A DNA stretch of 16,488 bases from Chloroflexota bacterium (GTDB lineage: Bacteria; Chloroflexota; Limnocylindria; Limnocylindrales; CSP1-4). The DNA lies in NCBI GenBank assembly GCA_021786915.1, contig JAJYMP010000651.1:1-16488 (forward strand). Reading direction: 5' to 3'. The stretch's first letter is position 1. Each line of letters starts with the position of its first letter. Shown piece by piece: positions 8,571-15,716 of this stretch. The notes beneath the pieces were generated by a model that worked only from the letters and a program-made list of their open reading frames with translations, was not told the origin of the DNA and searched no databases. The position numbers and the translations under genes were made by a program.

Positions 8571-8760
8571 GTCGGTACGCTCGCCCGAACACCGAGCGTC
8601 GCAAGAGGGAACCCGGTTCGAAGCCGGGACTGCCCCGCAGCGGTAACCAGGAACGAACGCCGTCATCAAGCACTGGGCGAATGACATCGCCCGGGAAGCG
8701 ACGGTCAGTAGGACTGCGACCTCGCCGGTCGCCCGCCTGGGAGTCCGAAGACCTGCCGAC
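8571..8760 (+). promoter_or_regulatory. Cobalamin (B12) riboswitch
   Basis: The conserved aptamer parts appear in order: GAGGGAACCCGG, AAGCCGGGACTGCCCCGCAG with CGGTAA, then after an insertion GGGAAGCGACGG, and the B12 box GAGTCCGAAGACCTGCC at 8741-8757. The ends GTCGG (8571-8575) and CCGAC (8756-8760) can form the closing stem. It precedes nrdA, the B12-independent class I ribonucleotide reductase. A B12 riboswitch before nrdAB is known from Streptomyces, where it represses class I genes when the B12-dependent class II enzyme can work. Here metE follows in the same direction. Confidence 0.95.
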
Positions 8761-8795
8761 GGCCGCGCAAGCGGAACACCGACCCGGGCCCCGAG

Positions 8796-8881
8796 GGGTG
8801 CCACGGGACAGCCTTCGGCTGACCGTGTACCCGTTCGGCCCGAGTCTCGCTCGAGGGAGCGAGGGTCGTGGACGGGTACGC
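8796..8881 (+). promoter_or_regulatory. Alternative hairpins downstream of the B12 aptamer
   Basis: Hairpin A (8796-8832) pairs GGGT with ACCC, CACGG with CCGTG and AGCC with GGCT. Hairpin B (8827-8879) pairs GTACCCGT (8827-8834) with ACGGGTAC (8872-8879) and encloses a 7-bp stem, CTCGCTC (8846-8852) with GAGCGAG (8857-8863). A and B share bases 8827-8832 and cannot form together. That is the hallmark of a switch, but there is no U-tract, so classical intrinsic termination is not obvious. Confidence 0.45.
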
Positions 8882-8898
8882 CTGTCCGTGTGCCCCGC

Positions 8899-8970
8899 GC
8901 TCCTCGATCTCGCGGTCGTGGGACCGGTCCGACTGCCCGCGCGGCGTCGGGCCGGCCGTGGTGGAGGAGC
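8899..8970 (+). promoter_or_regulatory. nrdA ribosome-binding site and complementary anti-SD
   Basis: GGAGGAG (8963-8969) lies 5 bases before ATG 8975 and fixes the nrdA start. Upstream, GCTCCTC (8899-8905) is perfectly complementary to GAGGAGC (8964-8970), giving a 7-bp helix that would hide the site. This could be the off state of the B12 riboswitch. It is predicted by eye, not folded computationally. Confidence 0.45.
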
Positions 8971-8974
8971 AGCG

Positions 8975-11356
8975 ATGGCGACGGAACTCGGCGAAGCTCG
9001 CCGAATCGATGCAGATCCCCGGTCACGAGGTCGTGGTGCGGGCCGGCTGGTCATGGTGGGTCCCGGCCCCGCCGGCTCATCGGCCGTGCCGGACGACCTG
9101 GCCGCTGCCGTCCGGTCAGCCGCCGCCGGACTCCCGGGGGCGGATCCGGGCGAGGTGCTCGCCCGCGTCGAGCGCGGAGCGTATGCCGGGATGCCCGCCG
9201 CCGAGGTCGAGGAGCTTGCGATCGGCATCGCCTCGGCGCTCATCGCCGAGGAGCCGGCCTACTCGCGACTCGCGGCCCGCCTCCTCTCTCGCTCGATCGG
9301 GATCGCCACGCGGGCGGACGGCATCTCGGGCTTCGCCGCGTCGGTCGAGCGGGGCCATGCGGCCGGCCTCGTCGGTGACGGGACGGCAGACTTCGTCCGG
9401 CGCCACCGGAGCGAGCTCGAGGGCGTCGTGGACGAAGCACGCGACGATGCGTTCGAGTACTTCGGGATCCGCGTCCTCGCCGATCGCTACCTGCTCAGGG
9501 ACCCGCTCACCCGACGGCTCATCGAGCGCCCCCAGCACTTCTTCCTGCGCGTCGCCTGCGGCCTGTCGGAGAGCGTTCAGGAAGCAGTCGAGCTGTACCA
9601 GCTCCTCTCGATGCTCGACTACCTGCCCTCGACGCCGACGCTGTTCAACAGCGGCACCCGCCATCCTCAGATGTCGTCGTGCTACCTCCACGACTCGCCG
9701 GCCGACGATCTGCGCTCGATCTACGACACGTACACCGACGTCGCGCTCCTCTCGAAGTTCTCGGGCGGGATCGGGCTGGCATTCCATCGGGTGCGCGCCC
9801 GCGGTTCGCTGATCCGCGGTACGAACGGGATCTCGAGCGGCATCGTGCCGTTCCTCAAGACGCTCGACTCGTCGGTCGCGGCGGTCAACCAGGGCGGCAA
9901 GCGCAAGGGCGCCGCCTGCGTCTACCTCGAGACCTGGCATGCTGACATCGAGGAGTTCCTGGAACTGCGCGACAACACCGGCGACGAGGCGCGCCGGACC
10001 CACAACCTGAACCTCGCGAACTGGGTCCCGGACCTGTTCATGGAGCGCGTTCGCGACGACGGGACCTGGTCGCTCTTCGATCCCGCGGACGTGCCTGCGC
10101 TGCCGGACCTCTGGGGCGCGCCGTTTCGGGACGCCTACGAGGCCGCCGAGCGGGCCGGGCTCGCCCGGAAGGTTGTGTCCGCCCGGCAGCTCTACGGACG
10201 GATGATGCGCACGCTCGCCGAGACCGGGAACGGCTGGATGACGTTCAAGGACGCATCCAACGCGAAGGCGAACCAGACCGCCCGGCCCGGCAACGTCATC
10301 CACCTCTCGAACCTGTGCACGGAGATCCTCGAGGTCAGCTCGGAGGCCGAGACCGCGGTCTGCAACCTCGGGGCGATCAACCTCGCCCGGCATCTCCTGC
10401 CCGACGGCTCCGGCTTCGACTGGGCGAAGTTGGGGCGCACGGTCGGGACAGCCGTGAAGTTCCTCGACCGGACGATCGACCGCAACTTCTACCCCACCCC
10501 GGAGGCCGCCGCCAGCAACGGACGCTGGCGGCCCGTCGGGCTCGGGCTCATGGGCCTCCAGGACGTCTTCTTCGAGCTGCGTCTCCCCTTCGACGCGCCC
10601 GAGGCCCGAGCACTCTCGCGCCGGATCTCCGAGGAGATCTACTTCCATGCCCTCAGCGCCTCCTGCGACCTGGCCGCGGCGGCCGGTTCCCACCCGGCGT
10701 TCCCCGAGACGCAGGCGGCCCGGGGCAGGCTCCAGTTCGACCTGTGGGGGGTCGCGCCCGCCGATCCGGCGCGCTGGGACGCCCTCCGGGAGCGGATCCG
10801 GGTGGTGGGCCTGCGGAACTCGCTGCTGATCGCGATCGCGCCGACCGCCACGATCGCCTCGATCGCCGGCGTCTACGAGTGCATCGAGCCGCAGGTCTCG
10901 AACCTCTTCAAGCGCGAGACCCTGTCGGGCGATTTCCTGCAGATCAACCGCTACCTGGTGCGCGAGCTCAAGGCGCTCGGCCTCTGGACGGAGCAGGTCC
11001 GTGCTCGGATCAAGCTCGCCGGCGGCTCCGTCCAGGGGATCGAGGAGCTCCCGGCCGAGACGCGTCGGCTCTACCGGACGGCCTGGGAGATCCCCCAGCG
11101 GGCCCTCATCGACATGGCCGCCGAGCGCGGCGCCTTCATCGACCAGAGCCAGTCGCTCAACCTCTTCGTCGAGAGTCCGACGATCGGCAAGCTCTCCTCG
11201 ATGTACCTGTACGCCTGGGAGCGCGGCCTCAAGACGACCTACTACCTGCGCTCGCGCCCGGCCACCGAGATCGCCCGGGTGACGGTCCCGCTCGAGACGG
11301 CGGCGGCCGTCGCCTGCTCCCTCGAAAACCCCGAGGCCTGCGAGGCCTGCCAGTGA
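8975..11356 (+). CDS. nrdA: Class I ribonucleoside-diphosphate reductase, alpha subunit
   Basis: A 793-residue large subunit that reduces NDPs to dNDPs with NrdB. The catalytic set is complete by comparison with E. coli. Cys236 (in SSCYLHDS) and Cys463 (VCNLGAIN) are the redox pair. Cys448 in SNLCTEI is the thiyl-radical site with its Asn and Glu. Tyr756-Tyr757 (TTYYLRS) form the radical-transfer pair. The C-terminal CEAC (789-792) is the re-reducing tail. PTATIASIAGVYECIEPQ is the usual barrel motif. The N-terminus keeps ATP-cone helices (ADPGEVLARVERGAYAGM to EPAYSRLAARLL), but the VxKRDG beta-hairpin is not recognisable before them, so dATP inhibition may be altered. ATG 8975 is chosen for its strong GGAGGAG site; the open frame to 8681 runs through the riboswitch. 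nrdB follows 64 bases later. Confidence 0.96.
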   Translation: MATELGEARRIDADPRSRGRGAGRLVMVGPGPAGSSAVPDDLAAAVRSAAAGLPGADPGEVLARVERGAYAGMPAAEVEELAIGIASALIAEEPAYSRLAARLLSRSIGIATRADGISGFAASVERGHAAGLVGDGTADFVRRHRSELEGVVDEARDDAFEYFGIRVLADRYLLRDPLTRRLIERPQHFFLRVACGLSESVQEAVELYQLLSMLDYLPSTPTLFNSGTRHPQMSSCYLHDSPADDLRSIYDTYTDVALLSKFSGGIGLAFHRVRARGSLIRGTNGISSGIVPFLKTLDSSVAAVNQGGKRKGAACVYLETWHADIEEFLELRDNTGDEARRTHNLNLANWVPDLFMERVRDDGTWSLFDPADVPALPDLWGAPFRDAYEAAERAGLARKVVSARQLYGRMMRTLAETGNGWMTFKDASNAKANQTARPGNVIHLSNLCTEILEVSSEAETAVCNLGAINLARHLLPDGSGFDWAKLGRTVGTAVKFLDRTIDRNFYPTPEAAASNGRWRPVGLGLMGLQDVFFELRLPFDAPEARALSRRISEEIYFHALSASCDLAAAAGSHPAFPETQAARGRLQFDLWGVAPADPARWDALRERIRVVGLRNSLLIAIAPTATIASIAGVYECIEPQVSNLFKRETLSGDFLQINRYLVRELKALGLWTEQVRARIKLAGGSVQGIEELPAETRRLYRTAWEIPQRALIDMAAERGAFIDQSQSLNLFVESPTIGKLSSMYLYAWERGLKTTYYLRSRPATEIARVTVPLETAAAVACSLENPEACEACQ

Positions 11357-11420
11357 CCGGTTCGGCCACGAAGCCCCAGCCTCAGCTCCACGATCAGTCT
11401 CGCCCCACGGAGGGACCGCC

Positions 11421-12419
11421 ATGCTCCTCGACCCCGGCTTCGAGCTCACGCTCCGCCCGATGCGCTATCCGGACTTCTACGAGCGCTACCGCGCCGCCAT
11501 CCGCAACACCTGGACGGTCGAGGAGGTCGACCTCTCGACGGACCTCGTCGACCTCCGCACGAAGCTCTCGCCGGCCGAACGGCACCTGATCAACCGGCTC
11601 GTGGCCTTCTTTGCGACCGGCGACAACATCGTCGCCAACAACGTCGTGCTCAGCCTGTATCGCCACGTCAACAGCCCCGAGGCGCGGATGTTCCTGTCGC
11701 GCCAGCTCTACGAGGAGGCCGTCCACATCCAGTTCTACCTGACCCTCCTCGACGCCTACCTGCCCGACGAGGCGGCCCGCGCCGAAGCGTTCGCGGCGGT
11801 CGACAACATCGCCTCGATCCGGCGCAAGGCCGAGTTCTGCTTTCGCTGGATGGACGCCATCGGGGATCTCGACGAGCTCGCCACCCGCGCGGACCGCCAG
11901 CAGTTCCTCCTGAACCTGGTGTGCTTCGCGGCCTGCGTCGAGGGCCTCTTCTTCTTTGCCGCCTTCGCCTATGTCTACTTCCTGCGCTCCAAGGGCCTGC
12001 TCCAGGGACTGGCGACCGGCACCAACTGGGTCTTCCGGGACGAGAGCGGACACATCGACTTCGAGTTCGCAATCGTGGACACGGCCCGAGCCGAGGAGCC
12101 CGACCTCTTCGACGAGCAGCTCGTCGCCCAGATCTACACGATGGTCGACGAGGCCGTCGCGTGCGAGGCGGCCTTCGCCGAGGACGTGCTCGCCGGTGGT
12201 GTCGGGGGGATGTCCCTGGCCGACATGCGCGAGTACCTCGAGTACGTCGCCGATCGCCGCCTCGTCCGACTCGGGCTGGCTCCCCGGTACGGCGCCCGCA
12301 ACCCGTTCGCCTTCATGGAGTTCCAGGACGTGCCGGAGCTGGCGAACTTCTTCGAGCGGCGGGTCTCCGCCTACCAGACGGCGGTGGGGGGCAGCGTGAC
12401 CTTCGGCGAGGACTTCTGA
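11421..12419 (+). CDS. nrdB: Class I ribonucleoside-diphosphate reductase, beta subunit
   Basis: A 332-residue ferritin-like subunit that holds the metal cofactor and radical for NrdA. The six metal ligands can be placed: Asp68 (FFATGDNIV), Glu99 and His102 (EEAVH), Glu174 (CVEGLFF), and Glu208 and His211 (RDESGH). Tyr106 falls seven residues after Glu99, exactly as E. coli Tyr122 follows Glu115, so a tyrosyl radical of the normal type is expected. The C-terminus VTFGEDF is acidic and aromatic, like the tail that docks in NrdA. The start is ATG 11421, preceded by CGGAGGG six bases upstream. It lies 64 bases after nrdA, and no terminator is visible in the gap, so the two are co-transcribed. 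Whether the cofactor is di-iron or Mn/Fe cannot be told from sequence alone. Confidence 0.96.
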   Translation: MLLDPGFELTLRPMRYPDFYERYRAAIRNTWTVEEVDLSTDLVDLRTKLSPAERHLINRLVAFFATGDNIVANNVVLSLYRHVNSPEARMFLSRQLYEEAVHIQFYLTLLDAYLPDEAARAEAFAAVDNIASIRRKAEFCFRWMDAIGDLDELATRADRQQFLLNLVCFAACVEGLFFFAAFAYVYFLRSKGLLQGLATGTNWVFRDESGHIDFEFAIVDTARAEEPDLFDEQLVAQIYTMVDEAVACEAAFAEDVLAGGVGGMSLADMREYLEYVADRRLVRLGLAPRYGARNPFAFMEFQDVPELANFFERRVSAYQTAVGGSVTFGEDF

Positions 12420-12439
12420 TCACACCGACCAGGATCGTC

Positions 12440-12465
12440 CGGCGTCGCACACCGGCGTCGTACAC
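12440..12465 (+). repeat. 13-bp tandem direct repeat before metE
   Basis: CGGCGTCGCACAC (12440-12452) is followed immediately by CGGCGTCGTACAC (12453-12465), one mismatch. It sits in the 61-base nrdB-metE gap just before the AAGGAG ribosome site of metE (12465-12470). It could be a replication-slippage duplication or a tandem protein site; nothing more can be said. Confidence 0.6.
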
Positions 12466-12480
12466 AAGGAGCGACCAACC

Positions 12481-14826
12481 ATGTCCATCAGCGTCGGCAC
12501 CCTCGGCTTCCCGCGGATCGGACCCCACCGTGAGCTCAAGTCGGAGCTGGAGCGGTTCTGGTCGGGCGAGACAGACGAAGCGCATCTGCTGGAAGCCGCG
12601 AGCGGGCTGCGGGCCGCGACCTGGGCGCGCCAGCGAGGACGCGGTGTCAGCCATGTCCCGAGCAACGACTTCTCGCTCTACGACCATGTTCTCGATACGA
12701 GCGTCATGGTCGGGGCGATCCCCGAGGCGTACGGATGGCGCGGCGGCGCCGTGACCCTCGAGACGTACTTCGCGATGGCGCGTGGCACGACCGGTTCGGC
12801 CGGACAGCGGAACGATCCGGGCGGCACAGCAGCGGCCCCCGGCCTGCCGGCGCTCGAGATGACCAAGTGGTTCGACACCAACTACCACTACCTGGTCCCC
12901 GAGTTCCACCCCGGACAGGAGTTCGTCCTCGCCTCGACCAAGCCGCTCGACGAGTTCCTCGATGCACAGCGTCTCGGCATCCATACCCGTCCCGTCCTGC
13001 TCGGCCCGGTCACCTATCTCCTCCTCGGCAAGAGCCGGGATGCGGCGGTCCAGCCGCTGGCACTCCTGCCGGGGCTGCTTCCCGTCTATGCCGAGCTTCT
13101 GCGGCGTCTCGCAGCCGCCGGTGCGGACTGGGTGCAGATCGACGAGCCCTGCCTGGTGCTCGATCTCGACGAGCGAGTGCAGCTCGCGGTGAAGACCGCC
13201 TACGCGACGCTGGCCGGGGCGGCGCCTGCCCTGAAGCTGTTGGTCACCACCTACTTCGGACCGCTCGGCGAGAACCTCGAGGTTGCGCTCAGCTTGCCGG
13301 TCGCCGGCCTGCACCTCGATCTCGTGCGCGGGTCAGGTCAGCTTGATGAGGTCATCGCCAGGGCCCCGACAGATCTCGTGCTGTCGCTCGGGGTGGTGGA
13401 CGGTCGGAACATCTGGCGCAGTGATCTGGTTGCGATCGTTGACCGGATCGAGCCGGTGGTGGCCCGCCGTGGCTTCGAACGCGTCATGCTCGCCCCATCC
13501 TGCTCCCTGCTCCACGTGCCGATCGACCTGGACCTGGAGACCGACCTGCCCCCTGAGCTTGCGGGCTGGCTCGCCTTCGCCGTCCAGAAGATCGATGAGC
13601 TGGTAACGCTCAGTCGCGCCCTGACCGAAGGTCGAGGCGCGGTGGCCGAGGCGCTCGCAGCATCGGAGACCGCCGTGGCCGCGCGCAGGACGTCGACCCG
13701 GATCCATGATCCGGCCGTGGCGGCCCGCTTGGCGACGATCACTCCCGACATGACGCGTCGCCGAGCGGTTGCGGCACGCCGCGAGGTTCAGCGCGCGCAC
13801 CTGGCGCTGCCGCTGTTTCCGACCACGACCATTGGCTCCTTCCCGCAGACGGGGGAGCTCCGCAAGGTCCGCGCCGCGCACCTGGGCGGCACCGTGGACG
13901 ACGCGGCCTACGCGCGCTTCGTGCACCGCGAGATCGAGGCCGCCGTGCGCTGGCAGGAGGAGATCGGCCTTGACGTGCTGGTCCATGGCGAGGCCGAGCG
14001 CAATGACATGGTCCAGTACTTCGGGGAGCAGCTGGCCGGCGTTGCCTGCACGAAGCGGGGCTGGGTCCAGAGCTACGGTTCGCGCTGTGTCCGACCGCCG
14101 ATCATCTTCGGGGATGTCATGCGGCCGCATCCGATGACGGTGGCCTGGTCGGTCTACGCTCAGTCGCTCACCGAGCGTCCGGTGAAGGGCATGCTGACCG
14201 GGCCCGTCACGATGCTCCAATGGTCCTTCGTGCGCGACGACCTGCCGCGCAACGACGTCTGCCGCCAGATCGCCCTCGCCCTCCGCGACGAGGTGGCCGA
14301 CCTGGAGAGCGCTGGCATCCGGATCATCCAGATCGACGAGCCGGCGTTCCGCGAGGGCCTCCCGCTGCGGCGAGCAGAGTGGCGCGCCTACCTCGACTGG
14401 GCGGTGGAATGCTTCCGCCTCGTTTCATCCGGCGTGGCCGACGGGACTCAGATCCACACGCACATGTGCTATTCGGAGTTCAACGACATCATCGACGCCA
14501 TCGGCGCCCTGGATGCGGATGTCATCTCGATCGAGACGTCGCGGTCCCGGGAGACGTCGCGGTCCCGGATGGAACTCCTGGAGGCCTTCGCGACCTTCCA
14601 TTACCAGAACGCCATCGGGCCAGGGGTGTACGACGTCCATGCGCCACGATGCCCCAGCGTCGGGGAGATGACGACACTGCTCGACACGGCCCGGAAGTAC
14701 CTCTCCGCAGAGCAGATCTGGGTCAATCCTGACTGTGGCCTCAAGACGCGCACATGGGAGGAGGTGCGACCGGCGCTTGTCAACCTGGTGGAGGCAGCCC
14801 GGCGCATGCGGTCGGCCGTGAGGTGA
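12481..14826 (+). CDS. metE: Cobalamin-independent methionine synthase MetE
   Basis: A 781-residue two-barrel enzyme that transfers a methyl group from methyl-tetrahydropteroyl-triglutamate to homocysteine without B12. The N-terminal barrel runs from VGTLGFPRIG through EMTKWFDTNYHYLVPE and VQIDEPCLVLDL. The C-terminal barrel starts at TTTIGSFPQTGELRKVRA and includes HGEAERNDMVQYFGE. Zinc ligands are His661 and Cys663 (THMCYSEF), Glu685 (ISIETSRS) and Cys752 (NPDCGL). The Glu-to-Cys spacing is 67 against 61 in E. coli, because six residues (ETSRSR) are duplicated right after the Glu. A Gly/Ala-rich insertion also lies at about 103-119. ATG 12481 follows AAGGAG by 10 bases. It lies 61 bases after nrdB with no visible terminator, so the B12 leader upstream of nrdA may control it too. 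Confidence 0.97.
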   Translation: MSISVGTLGFPRIGPHRELKSELERFWSGETDEAHLLEAASGLRAATWARQRGRGVSHVPSNDFSLYDHVLDTSVMVGAIPEAYGWRGGAVTLETYFAMARGTTGSAGQRNDPGGTAAAPGLPALEMTKWFDTNYHYLVPEFHPGQEFVLASTKPLDEFLDAQRLGIHTRPVLLGPVTYLLLGKSRDAAVQPLALLPGLLPVYAELLRRLAAAGADWVQIDEPCLVLDLDERVQLAVKTAYATLAGAAPALKLLVTTYFGPLGENLEVALSLPVAGLHLDLVRGSGQLDEVIARAPTDLVLSLGVVDGRNIWRSDLVAIVDRIEPVVARRGFERVMLAPSCSLLHVPIDLDLETDLPPELAGWLAFAVQKIDELVTLSRALTEGRGAVAEALAASETAVAARRTSTRIHDPAVAARLATITPDMTRRRAVAARREVQRAHLALPLFPTTTIGSFPQTGELRKVRAAHLGGTVDDAAYARFVHREIEAAVRWQEEIGLDVLVHGEAERNDMVQYFGEQLAGVACTKRGWVQSYGSRCVRPPIIFGDVMRPHPMTVAWSVYAQSLTERPVKGMLTGPVTMLQWSFVRDDLPRNDVCRQIALALRDEVADLESAGIRIIQIDEPAFREGLPLRRAEWRAYLDWAVECFRLVSSGVADGTQIHTHMCYSEFNDIIDAIGALDADVISIETSRSRETSRSRMELLEAFATFHYQNAIGPGVYDVHAPRCPSVGEMTTLLDTARKYLSAEQIWVNPDCGLKTRTWEEVRPALVNLVEAARRMRSAVR
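14533..14568 (+). repeat. Exact 18-bp tandem duplication inside metE
   Basis: GAGACGTCGCGGTCCCGG occurs twice without a mismatch (14533-14550 and 14551-14568). It keeps the frame and inserts ETSRSR after the zinc-ligand segment ISIETSRSR. Family members have the motif once, then MELLE, as here after the second copy. Confidence 0.95.
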
Positions 14827-15065
14827 CGGCCCGGATGGCGGCAGCACCAGGAGTTGCCGTTCGTCGTGGGGTGCGCTGGCGCGCCTCCTGGCGGTGGTAC
14901 GGATGACCGGAGCGGACGACCCTCCGATTGGAGCGGCAGGCTGCCCGTCGGCCACGCCTCCGGCCGAGCGCTGGATGGATCGCCTGCTGCTCGCGGTCGC
15001 GGCTGATCCGACGCGACGAACCCGAGCGTCGCGGCCGGCAACCACGCCGCCGTCCACGTGGAACG
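14827..15065. other. Gap between convergent metE and HxlR gene
   Basis: 239 bases with open frames on both strands but no recognisable protein. The only structure I see is the inverted repeat at 15012-15033, listed separately. It may contain eroded coding sequence, as high-GC DNA stays open by chance. Confidence 0.4.
15012..15033. terminator. Candidate bidirectional hairpin between convergent genes
   Basis: CGCGACG (15012-15018) and CGTCGCG (15027-15033) form a perfect 7-bp GC-rich stem with an 8-base loop. It lies between the metE stop and the HxlR stop, where a shared terminator would be useful. There is no T-run on either side, so it may stop transcription weakly or not at all. Confidence 0.35.
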
Positions 15066-15608
15066 TCAGGTCATCGCCTCCCAACGAGGCGCCTGCGTGC
15101 CCAGGCCGAACTTCCAGCGCCGGCGTCGTCTGATCCGCTCCGATTCGTGCTCACGCAGGGACGGGGTTCCTCGGCCTCTCACGGCAACGGCACTGGACGG
15201 TGCGCCGCTCGGCGCGGCGGATCCCCGCTCGAGCGGCGGCCCGGCCGTCCCGGTCCCCTGCGCGTCCGCCGGTCGGCTGGCAGCGGCCGGGAGCCGCGCC
15301 CCCCAGGCGGCGAGGGCGTCGATGACCGGGCGCAGCTCCCGGCCGAGGTCGGTCAGGGCGTACTCCACGCGGAGGGGTACCTCCGGGTAGACCGTCCGGG
15401 TCAGGATGCCGTCGGCCTCGAGCGACTTGAGCCGTTCGCTGAGCACCTTCGGGCTGACCCCTCCGAGAGTGATCAGGAGCTCGCCGAAGCGTCGCGGCTC
15501 GACCAGCAGGTCGCGAACGATCAGGAGCGTCCACTTGCCCCCGAGCACGTCCATCGACCGCCGGACCGGGCAGTCGACGTCGCAGGCGAGGTCGGCCAGG
15601 GTGCGCAT
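15066..15608 (-). CDS. HxlR-family transcriptional regulator
   Basis: A 180-residue protein whose first 105 residues are a standard HxlR winged helix. CPVRRSMDVLGGKWTLLIVR (13-32) starts with the redox-type Cys of many members. RRFGELLITLGGVSPKVLSE (39-58) is the recognition-helix region. LKSLEADGIL and EYALTDLGRELRPVIDALAAW complete the wing and dimer helix. The remaining 75 residues are Pro/Ala/Arg-rich and probably disordered; most HxlR proteins end near 110-130, so this tail is unusual or reflects a lost stop. ATG 15608 is preceded by GGAGGAG seven bases upstream. It diverges from a small membrane protein gene, with a palindrome between them, so it likely represses that gene and perhaps itself. 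HxlR proteins often sense electrophiles; the signal here is unknown. Confidence 0.92.
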   Translation of the reverse strand: MRTLADLACDVDCPVRRSMDVLGGKWTLLIVRDLLVEPRRFGELLITLGGVSPKVLSERLKSLEADGILTRTVYPEVPLRVEYALTDLGRELRPVIDALAAWGARLPAAASRPADAQGTGTAGPPLERGSAAPSGAPSSAVAVRGRGTPSLREHESERIRRRRRWKFGLGTQAPRWEAMT

Positions 15609-15631
15609 CGGCGCTCCTCCGTCGCTTACAA

Positions 15632-15664
15632 GAAGGTAACTACTTGCCAATGCATAGTACCTTC
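15632..15664. promoter_or_regulatory. Inverted-repeat operator, probably for the HxlR protein
   Basis: GAAGGTA (15632-15638) and TACCTTC (15658-15664) are perfect inverted repeats. The inner CTA (15640-15642) and TAG (15655-15657) extend the dyad with one base of asymmetry. It lies between the divergent starts and overlaps the -35 of the plus-strand promoter, as expected of a repressor site for a winged-helix dimer. Confidence 0.65.
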
Positions 15665-15672
15665 CATACAGT
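15644..15672 (+). promoter_or_regulatory. Promoter of the small membrane protein gene
   Basis: TTGCCA (15644-15649) and TACAGT (15667-15672) have a 17-base spacer and match consensus at 5 of 6 and 4 of 6 positions. The -35 and most of the spacer lie inside the inverted-repeat operator. The start codon is 45 bases downstream of the -10. Confidence 0.55.
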
Positions 15673-15716
15673 GACCACGCAACCCGGTTTCCTATCGATG
15701 ACAGGAGTCGCTTCCC

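Noticed and set aside
9116..11449. A 777-codon open frame antisense to nrdA
   Set aside because: It mirrors nrdA codons, is rich in Arg/Gly/Asp/Val and has no domain; high-GC genes often leave the antisense frame open.
12420..12480. A separate riboswitch before metE
   Set aside because: The gap is only 61 bases, too short for a B12 or SAM aptamer, and contains only a 13-bp tandem repeat and the ribosome site.
14425..15084. Minus-strand frame over the metE end and the gap, including HVDGGVVAG
   Set aside because: The short HVDGG string recalls short-chain dehydrogenase ends, but nothing around it fits and most of the frame is antisense to metE.
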